From Micromonospora sp. Llam0 (lineage in GTDB: Bacteria > Actinomycetota > Actinomycetes > Mycobacteriales > Micromonosporaceae): a DNA stretch of 64,000 nucleotides. The notes under the pieces were generated by a model that worked only from the letters and a program-made list of their open reading frames with translations, was not told where the DNA came from and made no database searches. The stretch is from the NCBI RefSeq assembly GCF_003751085.1, contig NZ_RJJY01000002.1, positions 1,426,001 to 1,490,000 on the forward strand, written 5' to 3'. The first letter of the stretch is position 1. Each line of letters opens with the position of its first letter. This document shows positions 24,387-33,407 of the stretch, piece after piece. Made by a program: the position numbers and the translations under genes.

Positions 24387-25353
24387 CCGGGGCCCGGTTC
24401 GACCACCACCGGGCCAGCGCCGCGCAGACAATCAACTGGATCTGGTGGAAGATCATCAGCGGCAGGACCAGCAGGCCGAGCAGTTGCGGGCTGAACAGCA
24501 CGGCCGCCATCGGCAACCCGGTGGCCAGGCTCTTCTTGGCACCGCAGAAGACCGTCGCGGCCCGGTCGGCGTGGTCGAAGCCGAGCAGCCGGGTGACGCC
24601 GAAGAGCAACCCCATCACCACCGCCAGCAGCGCGCCGACGGTGGCCCCGAGGACCAGCAGCTGGCTGACGGCGATCTGCTGCCAGATCCCGGCGACCACT
24701 CCGGCGCTGAACGCGGTGTAGACCACCAGCAGGATCGAGCCCCGGTCGACCACCGAGGTCAGGCTCTTGTGCCGACCGATCCAGTCGGCGGTCCACCGCC
24801 GGGACAACTGACCGGCGACGAATGGCAGCAGCAGCTGCCCGACGATCGAGCCGATCGAACCGGCGGTCAGCCGCAGGTCACCGGTGTTCTGCATGAGCAG
24901 CACGGCGAGCAGCGGGGTGAGTGCGACCCCGACGATGTTGGAGAACGACGCGCTGAACACGGCGGCCGGCACGTTGCCCCGGGCGATCGAGGTGAACGCG
25001 ATCGACGACTGCACCGTGGAGGGGACCACGCAGAGGAAGAGGACCCCCTGGTAGAGGTCGGCCGGCAGCAGTTGCGGGCTGATCACCGCGACGGCCAGGC
25101 CGAGCAGCGGGAAGACCACGAAGGTGGTGCTCAGCACCACGGTGTGCAGGCGCCAGTGCCGGGCACCGGCGAGCGCCGCGGCCGGGGCGATCCTGGCCCC
25201 GTGCAGGAAGAACAGCAGGGCGATGCCGACGCTGGCGACGACGCCGGCGACCGAGGCGGCGGTACCGCGGACCGGGAGCAGCGCGGCCAGCGCCACGACG
25301 GCGAACAGCATCGCGATGAACGGGTCGATGATCAGCCAGCGGGGCCAGCGCAT
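24280..25353 (-). CDS. Bile-acid:sodium-symporter (BASS)-family carrier
   Basis: 357 aa from ATG 25353, preferred over 25386 because GGAG lies seven bases upstream. About ten transmembrane helices; typical segments are LLFFLHGARIAP, FLCVVPSTVQSSIAFTSIA and VFCGAKKSLATGLPM, as in the YfeH-like branch. These take up organic anions with sodium; the substrate is unknown. The Pro-rich C-terminal tail overlaps the converging DUF916-like gene. The divergent LysR gene probably controls it. Confidence 0.85.
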   Translation of the reverse strand: MRWPRWLIIDPFIAMLFAVVALAALLPVRGTAASVAGVVASVGIALLFFLHGARIAPAAALAGARHWRLHTVVLSTTFVVFPLLGLAVAVISPQLLPADLYQGVLFLCVVPSTVQSSIAFTSIARGNVPAAVFSASFSNIVGVALTPLLAVLLMQNTGDLRLTAGSIGSIVGQLLLPFVAGQLSRRWTADWIGRHKSLTSVVDRGSILLVVYTAFSAGVVAGIWQQIAVSQLLVLGATVGALLAVVMGLLFGVTRLLGFDHADRAATVFCGAKKSLATGLPMAAVLFSPQLLGLLVLPLMIFHQIQLIVCAALARWWSNRAPVTPPGPPTGPAEPPSPDRRAPAGRAPATRPSSSAR

Positions 25354-25440
25354 CCGGGTGCTCCAGGTCGATGAGGGGTGGTCCACCCATTCTGGGCGGC
25401 CGGACGATCAGCGGGAAAGCCGATCACCGCACTGACTGTC

Positions 25441-25455
25441 ATCGCGTACCGCGAT
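25441..25455. promoter_or_regulatory. Perfect LysR-type T-N11-A palindrome in the divergent promoter
   Basis: atcgcg-tac-cgcgat is a perfect 15-bp dyad with the T-N11-A spacing typical of LysR operators. It lies 13 bp upstream of the LysR start and 88 bp from the carrier start, where an autoregulating LysR protein would bind. Confidence 0.6.
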
Positions 25456-25467
25456 AACATTCAGGTC

Positions 25468-26361
25468 GTGTACGAGCCTGTCCAGCTGCGCAGCTTCCTG
25501 GCGGTGAGCCAGTTACTCAGCTTCACCCGAGCCGCCGAGCGGCTCGGCCTGCGGCAGTCCACGGTCAGCGCGCACGTGCGGCGGTTGGAGGAGGCGGCCG
25601 GGCGGCCGCTGCTGCTGCGCGACACACACACCGTGCAGCTGACGGTGGACGGCGAAGCGATGATCAGCTTCGCCCGGGACATTCTCGACGCGCACGACCG
25701 GGCCCGCCGACATTTCAGCACCACGGTGGTACGCGGCAAGCTGCGGCTCGGCGTCTCCGAGGACCTGATCTCCAGCTATCTGCCGGACGTGCTGCAGACC
25801 TTCCGCCGCCGCAATCCGCTGGTCGACGTCGAGTTGACCGTGGCGCTGAGCGGCACACTGCACCAGTTGCTGGACGCCCGGGCACTCGACCTGGTCTTCG
25901 CCAAACGCCTGGCGGGTCAGTCCCGGGGCACCCTGGTCTGGCGTGACCGGCTGGTCTGGCTGGGCGCGGCGGACCAACCGACGCCGTCGCGGCGCGCCAC
26001 CGGGGAACCGGTGCCGCTGGTGGTCTACCCACCGCCGAGCATCTCCCGGGCGCAGGCACTCGCCGCGCTCTCGTCCGCCGGCCAGCCCTGGCGGATCGCC
26101 TGCACCAGCGGCAGCCTCGGCGGGTTGGTGGCCGCCGCCCGTGCCGGCCTCGGCCTGCTGCCGCACTCGGCCCGGTTGGTGCCGGCCGGCCTGACCCCGG
26201 TGGCCCCGGCCGATCTGCCGCCGCTGGGCGAGGTGGAGTTCATCCTGCTGTCCCGTCCGGACGCCGACCCGGCGGTGGTGGCGGCGGTCAGCGAGGCGGT
26301 CGGGGCCGCCGGTCGGCCGACCGCCGGTGGCCGGGGGCGGGCTCCGCGTACCGTCGGCTGA
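25468..26361 (+). CDS. LysR-family transcriptional regulator
   Basis: 297 aa from GTG 25468. The winged HTH (LRSFLAVSQLLSFTRAAERLG, LRQSTVSAHVRRLEEAAGRP) is followed by a periplasmic-binding-fold effector domain (LRLGVSEDLISSYLPDVLQT). It is divergent from the BASS carrier with a T-N11-A palindrome between them, so it very likely controls that carrier. Confidence 0.9.
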   Translation: MYEPVQLRSFLAVSQLLSFTRAAERLGLRQSTVSAHVRRLEEAAGRPLLLRDTHTVQLTVDGEAMISFARDILDAHDRARRHFSTTVVRGKLRLGVSEDLISSYLPDVLQTFRRRNPLVDVELTVALSGTLHQLLDARALDLVFAKRLAGQSRGTLVWRDRLVWLGAADQPTPSRRATGEPVPLVVYPPPSISRAQALAALSSAGQPWRIACTSGSLGGLVAAARAGLGLLPHSARLVPAGLTPVAPADLPPLGEVEFILLSRPDADPAVVAAVSEAVGAAGRPTAGGRGRAPRTVG

Positions 26362-26394
26362 CCCCGGCCCGGGACCGCAGATCGACGGATCTTG

Positions 26395-26550
26395 CTGCAA
26401 GTGAAAGTCACTTCTTGCAGCCCGATCACGGGCTGCCACCCGATGCACCTCAGGTAGGCGGCCGAAACAAGCTGTTCACAGCGAGACGTCTGATTGTTAC
26501 CCTCACCACACGCCTGAAAGTACTTGCGATCCTTGCAGACACTTTCAGGC
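26395..26550 (+). promoter_or_regulatory. Two dyad operators of maltose-regulator type upstream of the amylase
   Basis: Site 1: CTGCAAG (26395-26401) and CTTGCAG (26414-26420), 12 bases apart. Site 2: gcctgaaagt (26512-26521) and actttcaggc (26541-26550), a perfect 10-bp dyad enclosing acttgcgatccttgcag. CTTGCAG/CTTGCAA repeats are the known target type of actinomycete MalR-like LacI regulators at amylase promoters. Site 2 ends 51 bp before the amylase start. Confidence 0.55.
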
Positions 26551-26601
26551 CCCTGGTGCCTGCCTCCTCCCAGGCAAGCCATCACCAGCATTGGAGCGCT
26601 G

Positions 26602-28803
26602 ATGTCCGTACCCGGATCGACCGTGTCCAGACCGATGGCCACCGCCGTGGCGGCCGTCCTCGGGATCCCGCTGGCCGTCACCCTGGCCGCACCCGCCACC
26701 GCCACGACCCCGGCCCCGACCACCGCCACGACCCGCGCAGCGGCCCCGGCCACGACCGCCGATGCGACCGCCACCGCCGTCGGCAACGGCGACGCGATCG
26801 TGCACCTGTTCCAGTGGCGGTGGGACTCCATCGCCGAGGAGTGCGAGACGACACTCGGCCCGGACGGCTGGGGCGGGGTCCAGGTCTCCCCACCGCAGGA
26901 GCACGTGGTGCTGCCCAGCGCCGAAGGCGCCAGCTACCCGTGGTGGCAGGACTACCAGCCGGTTTCGTACCGGATCGACCAGACCCGGCGCGGGGACCGG
27001 GCCGACTTCATCGACATGGTCGAACGCTGCCGGGACCAGGGCGTCAAGATCTACGTCGACATGGTGCTCAACCACATGAGCGGCACCGGCTCGGTCGGCA
27101 GCGGGCCGGGCAGCGCCGGCACCGTCTACAGCAAGTACGGCTACCCCGACCTGTTCGGCGACGGATCCGGGGACAGCTACGGCTACGCCGACTTCGGACC
27201 CTGCTACCGCACCATCAGCAACTGGGGCAGCAAGACCGAGGTGCAGGACTGCGAACTGCTCGACCTGGCCGACCTCAACACCGCCGACCCGGAGGTACGC
27301 CGCAAGATCGCCAAGTACATGAACTCGGTGATCGCCCTCGGCGTCGCCGGGTTCCGGGTGGACGCCGCCAAACACGTCCAGGAAGCCCACCTGGCGGACA
27401 TCATCTCCCGGCTCGACGACGTGCCCGGCTTCGGCGGCCGACCCGACCTGTTCCACGAGGTGTACGGCGACGGCACCGTCCCGTACACCGCCTACGCGCC
27501 GTACGGCGCGGTCACCAACTTCGACTACCAGCGGGCGGTCTCCGCGGCGTTCCGCGACGGCAACGTCGCCCAACTGGCCAGCATGCCGAACTACGGTGGG
27601 CTGACCAGCGACCAGGCCGTCGTCTTCATCGACAACCACGACACCCAGCGAAACACCCCGACCCTCACCTACCAGGACGGCGACCGCTACTACCTGGCCG
27701 ACGCGTTCATGCTGGCCCACCCGTACGGAACCCCGCAGTTGATGTCCAGCTACGCGTTCGGCTCAGTGGTCGCCCAGGGCCCGCCCAGCACCGGCGACGG
27801 CACCACGCTGCCCACCGACTGCGCCAGCGCCGAGTGGATCTGCGAGCACCGCGACGAGCAGGTCGCCGGAATGGTCGGCTTCCGCAACGCCACCGCCGGC
27901 ACCGGCGTCGGCGGCGTGGTCACCGACGGCAACGGCCGGCTCGGCTTCGCCCGCGCCGACCGCGGGTACGCCGCCTTCAACGCGACCGGCAGCACCTGGA
28001 GCCGCAGCTTCACCACCAGCCTGCCGGACGGCTGGTACTGCAACGTGGCCCGAGGCACCTACCGCCCGGACAGTGGCACCTGCACCGGCGGCACGATCGC
28101 CGTCACCGACGGCGGCTTCCACGCCGACATCCCGGCGAACCGGGCAGTGGCACTGCACGTCGCGGCGCGACTCGACTGCACCGACCCGGCCGGCTGCGGC
28201 CCGGTCGACCCGCCCCCGGGCGACGGCACCCCGGTCACCGCCACCGTGCAGACCGTATTCGGCCAGCAGGTACGGGTGGTCGGCTCGCTGCCCGAACTCG
28301 GCTCCTGGGATCCGGCCGACGCGGCGCCGCTGAGCACCGACGCGACCAGCTACCCGACCTGGACCGGCTCCGTCGACGTCCCGGACGGTACCGCGTTCGA
28401 GTGGAAACTGGTCAAGGTGGACGCAAACGGCACGGTCGAGTGGGAAGGCGGCGCCAATCGCAGCGGCGTCGGCGGCACACCGCTCACCGCCACCTGGGGC
28501 CAGCCCGGCTCGGGCACCGTCCCGGTCACCTTCGACGTCACCGCTACCACCTGGTACGGGCAGGAGGTCCTGGTCGTCGGCTCGGTCCCGGCGCTGGGCT
28601 CGTGGGACCCGACCCGGGCGGTCGCCCTCGCTCCGGACGGCTACCCGGTCTGGTCGGGCAGCGTCACGCTGCCGGCCGGTGAGCCCTTCGAGTACAAGTA
28701 CGTGAAGCGGGCGCCGGACGGCACCGTCGACTGGGAGTCGGGCGGCAACCGCAGTGCCACCCCGGCCGGCGGCGCGACCACCCTCACCGACACCTGGCGG
28801 TGA
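26602..28803 (+). CDS. Secreted GH13 alpha-amylase with two CBM20 starch-binding domains
   Basis: 733 aa from ATG 26602 (GGAG five bases upstream). A signal peptide plus Thr/Ala-rich linker (1-60) precedes the GH13 barrel: YVDMVLNHMSG, GFRVDAAKH (nucleophile Asp254), LFHEVYGDG (acid/base Glu286) and FIDNHDTQR (Asp347). A C-terminal beta domain follows. Two CBM20-type modules start near residues 542 (VTATVQTVFGQQVRVVGSLP) and 639 (VTFDVTATTWYGQEVLVVGS), each with the LGSWDP signature and Trp residues. It should cut starch outside the cell; the two modules hint at raw starch binding. Confidence 0.92.
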   Translation: MSVPGSTVSRPMATAVAAVLGIPLAVTLAAPATATTPAPTTATTRAAAPATTADATATAVGNGDAIVHLFQWRWDSIAEECETTLGPDGWGGVQVSPPQEHVVLPSAEGASYPWWQDYQPVSYRIDQTRRGDRADFIDMVERCRDQGVKIYVDMVLNHMSGTGSVGSGPGSAGTVYSKYGYPDLFGDGSGDSYGYADFGPCYRTISNWGSKTEVQDCELLDLADLNTADPEVRRKIAKYMNSVIALGVAGFRVDAAKHVQEAHLADIISRLDDVPGFGGRPDLFHEVYGDGTVPYTAYAPYGAVTNFDYQRAVSAAFRDGNVAQLASMPNYGGLTSDQAVVFIDNHDTQRNTPTLTYQDGDRYYLADAFMLAHPYGTPQLMSSYAFGSVVAQGPPSTGDGTTLPTDCASAEWICEHRDEQVAGMVGFRNATAGTGVGGVVTDGNGRLGFARADRGYAAFNATGSTWSRSFTTSLPDGWYCNVARGTYRPDSGTCTGGTIAVTDGGFHADIPANRAVALHVAARLDCTDPAGCGPVDPPPGDGTPVTATVQTVFGQQVRVVGSLPELGSWDPADAAPLSTDATSYPTWTGSVDVPDGTAFEWKLVKVDANGTVEWEGGANRSGVGGTPLTATWGQPGSGTVPVTFDVTATTWYGQEVLVVGSVPALGSWDPTRAVALAPDGYPVWSGSVTLPAGEPFEYKYVKRAPDGTVDWESGGNRSATPAGGATTLTDTWR

Positions 28804-28922
28804 TTCGACAGGGTGCGGCGGACCGGCTCCGAGCGGTCCGCCGTACACCCGGCGGCCGAGCTGATAGCGTCGGCCCAGGTGGACGGACCGGCTGCGGACG
28901 CCTGCCGTTCGGGAGGTCACCT

Positions 28923-29858
28923 GTGCGGATCGGGCCGCGGGTAGCAACCGTCGTAGTCAACTACCGGCACTACGACGACACTGTCCGTTGCCTCACCTCG
29001 TTGCAGGCCAGTGACACCGCCGACCAGCGGGTGATCGTGGTCGACAACACCGAACGGGAGCACCACGGGCCCGATCTCACCGACCTGCTGGATCCGGCCG
29101 TGGAAGTCGTCTCCGCCGGTGACAACATCGGCTTCGCCGCCGGCTGCAACATCGGCATCCGGGCCGCGCTGGCGTCGTCCGCCGAGTTCGTCTGGCTGCT
29201 CAACCCGGATGCGGTCGTCAGCGCGCAGACGCTGACCCGTCTGCTGCAGACCGCCGAGGAGCACCCGGACGCCGGGATCGTCGGCAGCCGCATTCTCGAC
29301 GGCGGACACCCGGCCCGCATCCTGTTCAACGGCGGCGTGATCAAGGGCCACGGGTCCACGTACCACGCCGACGCCGGGGTGTTCGATCCGTCCGTGCCGG
29401 ACGGGACGGTACGCGACGTCGACTACGTCACCGGCGCGTGTTTCCTGATCCGGCGGGAGACGCTGCGCCAGATCGGTCTGCTGTCCGAGGACTACTTCCT
29501 GTACTACGAGGAGACCGACTACTGCCTGCGTGCCCAGCAGGCCGGCTGGCGTACCGTCCTCGCGCCCTACTCCCGGGTGTGGCACTACAAACGGTCGGCC
29601 GGCAGATACCCGCCGCCGTACTACGTCTACTACATGTGCCGGAACCGGATGCACTTCAGCAAGCGGTTCTTCACCGCCCCGCTGAGCGAGATCGAGTCGG
29701 AGCTCGAGGCGTTCGTCACCTGTTGGCTCCGGCAGGTCGCCACCCACGCCCCGCAGTTGCGCGCCGGCTACGAAAAGCTCGTCGAACTGGCACTCGCCGA
29801 CGGCCGGGACGGTCGCCTCGGCCGCCGCGACGACCTCGACGCGCTCGTCTCCGGCTAG
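28923..29858 (+). CDS. GT2-family glycosyltransferase (rhamnosyltransferase-like)
   Basis: 311 aa from GTG 28923 (GGGAGG upstream). A GT-A fold: VATVVVNYRHYDDTVRCLTS, VIVVDNTEREHHG, NIGFAAGCNIGIRAALAS and FVWLLNPDAVVS (metal-binding NPDA in place of DxD). Then a C-terminal acceptor region with YVTGACFLIRRETL and YYEETDYCLRAQQAGW. This is the WbbL-type pattern for dTDP-rhamnose and related donors. It is followed after about 160 bp by the large methyltransferase-glycosyltransferase on the same strand. Confidence 0.85.
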   Translation: MRIGPRVATVVVNYRHYDDTVRCLTSLQASDTADQRVIVVDNTEREHHGPDLTDLLDPAVEVVSAGDNIGFAAGCNIGIRAALASSAEFVWLLNPDAVVSAQTLTRLLQTAEEHPDAGIVGSRILDGGHPARILFNGGVIKGHGSTYHADAGVFDPSVPDGTVRDVDYVTGACFLIRRETLRQIGLLSEDYFLYYEETDYCLRAQQAGWRTVLAPYSRVWHYKRSAGRYPPPYYVYYMCRNRMHFSKRFFTAPLSEIESELEAFVTCWLRQVATHAPQLRAGYEKLVELALADGRDGRLGRRDDLDALVSG

Positions 29859-29867
29859 CCGGAGACG
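29846..29867. terminator. 22-bp perfect palindrome at the GT2 stop codon
   Basis: cgtctccggcta/tagccggagacg is a perfect palindrome centred on the TAG stop codon. No U-run follows, as is usual in high-GC genomes. Confidence 0.45.
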
Positions 29868-30020
29868 ACGAGCGGATCGCCAACCGGATTTGACGCGGTT
29901 GCTGGCGCTTCGCCGCCGGTCACCCCGTTGATCCAGTAAAGTTGCTGTTCAGCCACCCCCTGCGCCCCGACTACGCACCGCCCGGCCGACGAGGCCCACG
30001 GCGCACCCGCGGAGACGGTC

Positions 30021-33000
30021 ATGAGCAGATACTCCTACAGCTTCGAGCCGGAGGACACCAACAACACCGCCGCCGCCGTCTACCGGCTGGCGGCGAGCGG
30101 TGGCCCCCGGGTGCTCGATCTGGGCTCGGGGCCGGGCGTCGTCTCCGGCATGCTCGCCACCGTCGCGGGGCGCACCGTCACCTGCGCCGACGTCGACACC
30201 GAGGCGCTCGCCGAGGCCCGGGCCGGCGGCGTACAGGAGACGATGGTCGTCGACCTGCGGGAACCGGACTGGCCCGGCATGTTGGCCGGCCGCGAGTACG
30301 ACGTGGTGATTCTCGCCGACGTACTGGAACACCTGATCGAGCCGGGTTCCGTCCTGCGCGCACTGCGGGACGACAAGATCCTCGCTCCGGACGGCCTCCT
30401 GGTCGTCAGCTTCCCGAACATGGCGCACGAGTCGATCATCATCCAGTTGATGACCGGCAACTTCGAGTACACCAGGACGGGCCTGCTGGACTCGACCCAC
30501 CTGCGCTTCTTCACCCGGACCAGCATGCAGACGCTGCTGGAGTCGAACGGGTTCCTGGTCAGCGCGACACACCGGACGATCCGGTCCGCCGAGCAGACTC
30601 CGCACCGGGCCCACGCCTTCGAGATCAGCACCGAGCTGCGCCGGGTGGTGGCCCAACTCGGTGCGGAGGCCGAAACCTACCAGTACGTCGTGGAGTGCCG
30701 GCCGTCCACCGAAGCGGCCCGGATCAGCCTGGCCGAGCAGCGGCTCACCGCCGAGCATTCGGCCCACCTCGACACGCTGGCCGAAAACGAGCGGCTGACC
30801 GCGCAACTCGACGACCTGCGGCACCGGCACCGGCAGTTGGACGAGCAGTTCCGCCTCGCCCAGGACCTGGTCGGCCAGGAACGGCTCGACGCGCTGCAGG
30901 CCCGTGAGACGCTGCGCCGGGCCGAGCAGGAACGGACGCAGTTCCAGGCGAAGCTCAAGGACTCGCAGCAGAAGGTCAAGGAGCTGCAGGAGACGGCCAC
31001 CAGGCTGCAGACCCGGATCAACAAGATGACCAACAGCAACACGTACCGGGCCGGAAAGATGGTCCGGTACGTGTTCCGGCCGAACGAGGGCCTGCGGGCC
31101 GTCAAACGCCGACGGAGCCGGTCGACCAACCGACGCACCACGGCCGGCGCCGGTGCCGGCGCCGACAGCTCGGAGGGCCGCGGGGCGCCGGCCACCAACG
31201 TACCGACCACCAACGTGCCGGCCCAGTTCCACGGGCTGACCGCTGATCCGGTGCTGCGCGACGCCTACCGGCAGGCCTGCGGGCAGGACCGGTTCCACCG
31301 CTCGGACGCGGTGAAGGTGATGTTCTGCGTCTCCACCGTCGACCTGGACGCCGGCCGTGGCGACCTCTACGTCGCCGTCGGGATCGGCCGCTACCTGCAG
31401 CGGCACGGCTACCAGGTCGCGTACCTGCCGGCGGAGCGCTGGGCGGAGCTGCCACCGGAGACCGACGTGGCGGTCGCCATGATCCCGACGTTCGACCCGC
31501 TGACCGTGCCGGACCGCTGCCGGATCGTCGCCTGGGTCCGCAACGAGACCGACCGGTGGCGGGAGCATCCGCACCTCGCCCTGTTCGACACGGTGGTCGC
31601 CTCCTCGTCCGCCTCGGTGAGCCGGCTGCGCGAACACTACGACGGGCCGGTCGGGTTGCTGCCGCTCGGGGTGGACACCGAGCTGTTCACCCTGCCCGGC
31701 ACCGAGCAGGTCCGCAGTGGCGCGGTGACGACGGTCAACTCGTGGGGACGGGAACGGCACCTGTACCAGTGCCTGCGCGGGGTGGACATCACCTTCCCGT
31801 TCGTCGTGTTCGGCGAGAAGCGCGGGCTGAGCTCGTACTTCTCCCGATACGCCGGCGGCCCCACCAGCTACTTCAACCTGCCGGACCTGTACCGGCGGGC
31901 GCTGCTGGTGCTCGACGATCTCAACCACACCACCCGGCCGTACGGCAACGTCAACTCCCGGCTGCTGGAGAGCCTGGCGGCGGGCGCGCTGCCACTGACG
32001 AACTGCCGGATCGGGCTCGCCGAACTCGGGCTGGGGGAGCTGCCCACGTACAGCGACGCGGCCAGCCTCGGCGACCTGATCGCCCGGCTGACCGGCGACC
32101 CCGCCGGCACCGTCGCGCTGGCCGGCCAGCTGTCCGAGGTGGTACGCGAGCGTCACTCGTTCGCCCGCCGGGCGGCGGACCTGCACGCGGTGATCGACGG
32201 GCTCGACCCGCAGCCGCGCCGGGCCAACAGCCGGTTCGTCGGCACCTACCCCTACTACCTGGACAATCCGTACCAGCAGCTGCTGATGTCGGGTCTCCGC
32301 GACGTCGGGGTGCGGTGGTTCCCGGTCGCCGACGCCGTCCGGGTCTCCGCCGCCCCGCACCTGGCCACCGGGCGGCTGGACAGCTACGTGCTACACGTGC
32401 ACTGGACCGACCCGATCGTGCACCCGGCCACCGACGCCCAGCAGGCGGCGGCGCGGCTGGCCGAGTTCCAGAACCGGATCGCCGACCTACGGCGTCGGGG
32501 CGGCCGGCTGATCTGGACCATCCACAACGTCTTCCCGCACGAGTGGAAGTACCCGGAGGTGGAGAAGGAACTGGCCCGGTACCTCGCCGGCGAGGCCGAT
32601 GTCGTGCACCTGCTCTGCCCGGAGACGGTGGCGGCGACCGCGCCACACTATCCGCTGCCGCCGGAAAAGGTCCGGATCGTCCGGCACAGCAGCTACCTCG
32701 GGGTGTATCCCGACTCGGTGAGCCGGCTCGCGGCCCGTCGCCGATTCGGGTACGCCGCCGACCACCACGTCCTGCTGTTCTTCGGTGGGATCCGACCGTA
32801 CAAGGGGGTCAGCGAACTGCTCGACGCGTTCGACGCGGCCGGCGAGCAGGACCCCCGGCTGCGACTGATCGTCGCGGGGGCGCCGAAACGGCTCGACCCG
32901 CGCGACGGACTGGCCGAACGCTGCGACCGTGACCCCCGGATCACCGCGATCTTCGATCCGGTCCCGGACGAGGAGGTCCAGTTCTACTTCAAGGCCGCGG

Positions 33001-33311
33001 ACACGGTGGTGCTGCCGTACCGCACGGTGCTCAACTCGGGCAGCTTCCATCTGGCGGTGTCGTTCGGCCGCCCGGTGGTGGCGCCACGGGTGGGCGCGTT
33101 GACCGCACTGCTCGATCCGACATACACCATCGGCTTCGATCCGGCGGCCCGCGACGGGCTGACCGACGCCCTGCTGGCCTCGACCGAGCTGCGCGGCCGG
33201 CACGTGGAACTGGCGGCCCGGGCCGCCGCCCGCAGCTACCAGTTCGCCGACATGGCCCGCGACTACGCCAAGATGGTCACCGAACTGTTCGAGACCCCAC
33301 ACCGCCACTGA
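30021..33311 (+). CDS. Methyltransferase / coiled-coil / twin-glycosyltransferase fusion protein
   Basis: 1,096 aa with four parts. (1) SAM methyltransferase, about residues 1-235: VLDLGSGPG (31-39), VTCADVDTEAL, DVVILADVLEHL. (2) Long coiled coil, about 240-345, ending in a basic stretch (RAVKRRRSRSTNRR). (3) A glycosyltransferase-like domain, about 430-725, CgeB/GT-B in style: VKVMFCVSTVDLDAGRG, LLPLGVDTELF, RPYGNVNSRLLESLAAG. (4) A second GT4-like domain, about 735-1090: LHVHWTDPIV, IWTIHNVFPHEWKY, LLFFGGIRPYKG, LPYRTVLNSGSFHL. Part 4 is clearly related to the separate glycosyltransferase at 58788. Such fusions build and cap or methylate surface polysaccharides; donor and acceptor are unknown. 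Confidence 0.85.
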   Translation: MSRYSYSFEPEDTNNTAAAVYRLAASGGPRVLDLGSGPGVVSGMLATVAGRTVTCADVDTEALAEARAGGVQETMVVDLREPDWPGMLAGREYDVVILADVLEHLIEPGSVLRALRDDKILAPDGLLVVSFPNMAHESIIIQLMTGNFEYTRTGLLDSTHLRFFTRTSMQTLLESNGFLVSATHRTIRSAEQTPHRAHAFEISTELRRVVAQLGAEAETYQYVVECRPSTEAARISLAEQRLTAEHSAHLDTLAENERLTAQLDDLRHRHRQLDEQFRLAQDLVGQERLDALQARETLRRAEQERTQFQAKLKDSQQKVKELQETATRLQTRINKMTNSNTYRAGKMVRYVFRPNEGLRAVKRRRSRSTNRRTTAGAGAGADSSEGRGAPATNVPTTNVPAQFHGLTADPVLRDAYRQACGQDRFHRSDAVKVMFCVSTVDLDAGRGDLYVAVGIGRYLQRHGYQVAYLPAERWAELPPETDVAVAMIPTFDPLTVPDRCRIVAWVRNETDRWREHPHLALFDTVVASSSASVSRLREHYDGPVGLLPLGVDTELFTLPGTEQVRSGAVTTVNSWGRERHLYQCLRGVDITFPFVVFGEKRGLSSYFSRYAGGPTSYFNLPDLYRRALLVLDDLNHTTRPYGNVNSRLLESLAAGALPLTNCRIGLAELGLGELPTYSDAASLGDLIARLTGDPAGTVALAGQLSEVVRERHSFARRAADLHAVIDGLDPQPRRANSRFVGTYPYYLDNPYQQLLMSGLRDVGVRWFPVADAVRVSAAPHLATGRLDSYVLHVHWTDPIVHPATDAQQAAARLAEFQNRIADLRRRGGRLIWTIHNVFPHEWKYPEVEKELARYLAGEADVVHLLCPETVAATAPHYPLPPEKVRIVRHSSYLGVYPDSVSRLAARRRFGYAADHHVLLFFGGIRPYKGVSELLDAFDAAGEQDPRLRLIVAGAPKRLDPRDGLAERCDRDPRITAIFDPVPDEEVQFYFKAADTVVLPYRTVLNSGSFHLAVSFGRPVVAPRVGALTALLDPTYTIGFDPAARDGLTDALLASTELRGRHVELAARAAARSYQFADMARDYAKMVTELFETPHRH

Positions 33312-33375
33312 GCCGGTACGCTTGACGACCGCTCGGGCGCACCGGGCCACGCCCTGCCACTGTGGAGGGCACATT

Positions 33376-33407
33376 GGATGATCACTAAGATCGGCCGGTG
33401 ATCATCC
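33376..33407. promoter_or_regulatory. Perfect 10-bp dyad that includes the vWA start codon
   Basis: ggatgatcac (33376-33385) and gtgatcatcc (33398-33407) are perfect inverted repeats 12 bases apart. The second arm begins with the GTG start codon of the vWA gene. In RNA the hairpin would hide the start; in DNA it would be a good operator. No Shine-Dalgarno sequence is visible in the loop. Confidence 0.5.

Noticed and set aside
29949..32360. 803-codon minus-strand open frame
   Set aside because: Antisense to the methyltransferase-glycosyltransferase gene; repetitive Arg/Val/Gly composition and no family features.
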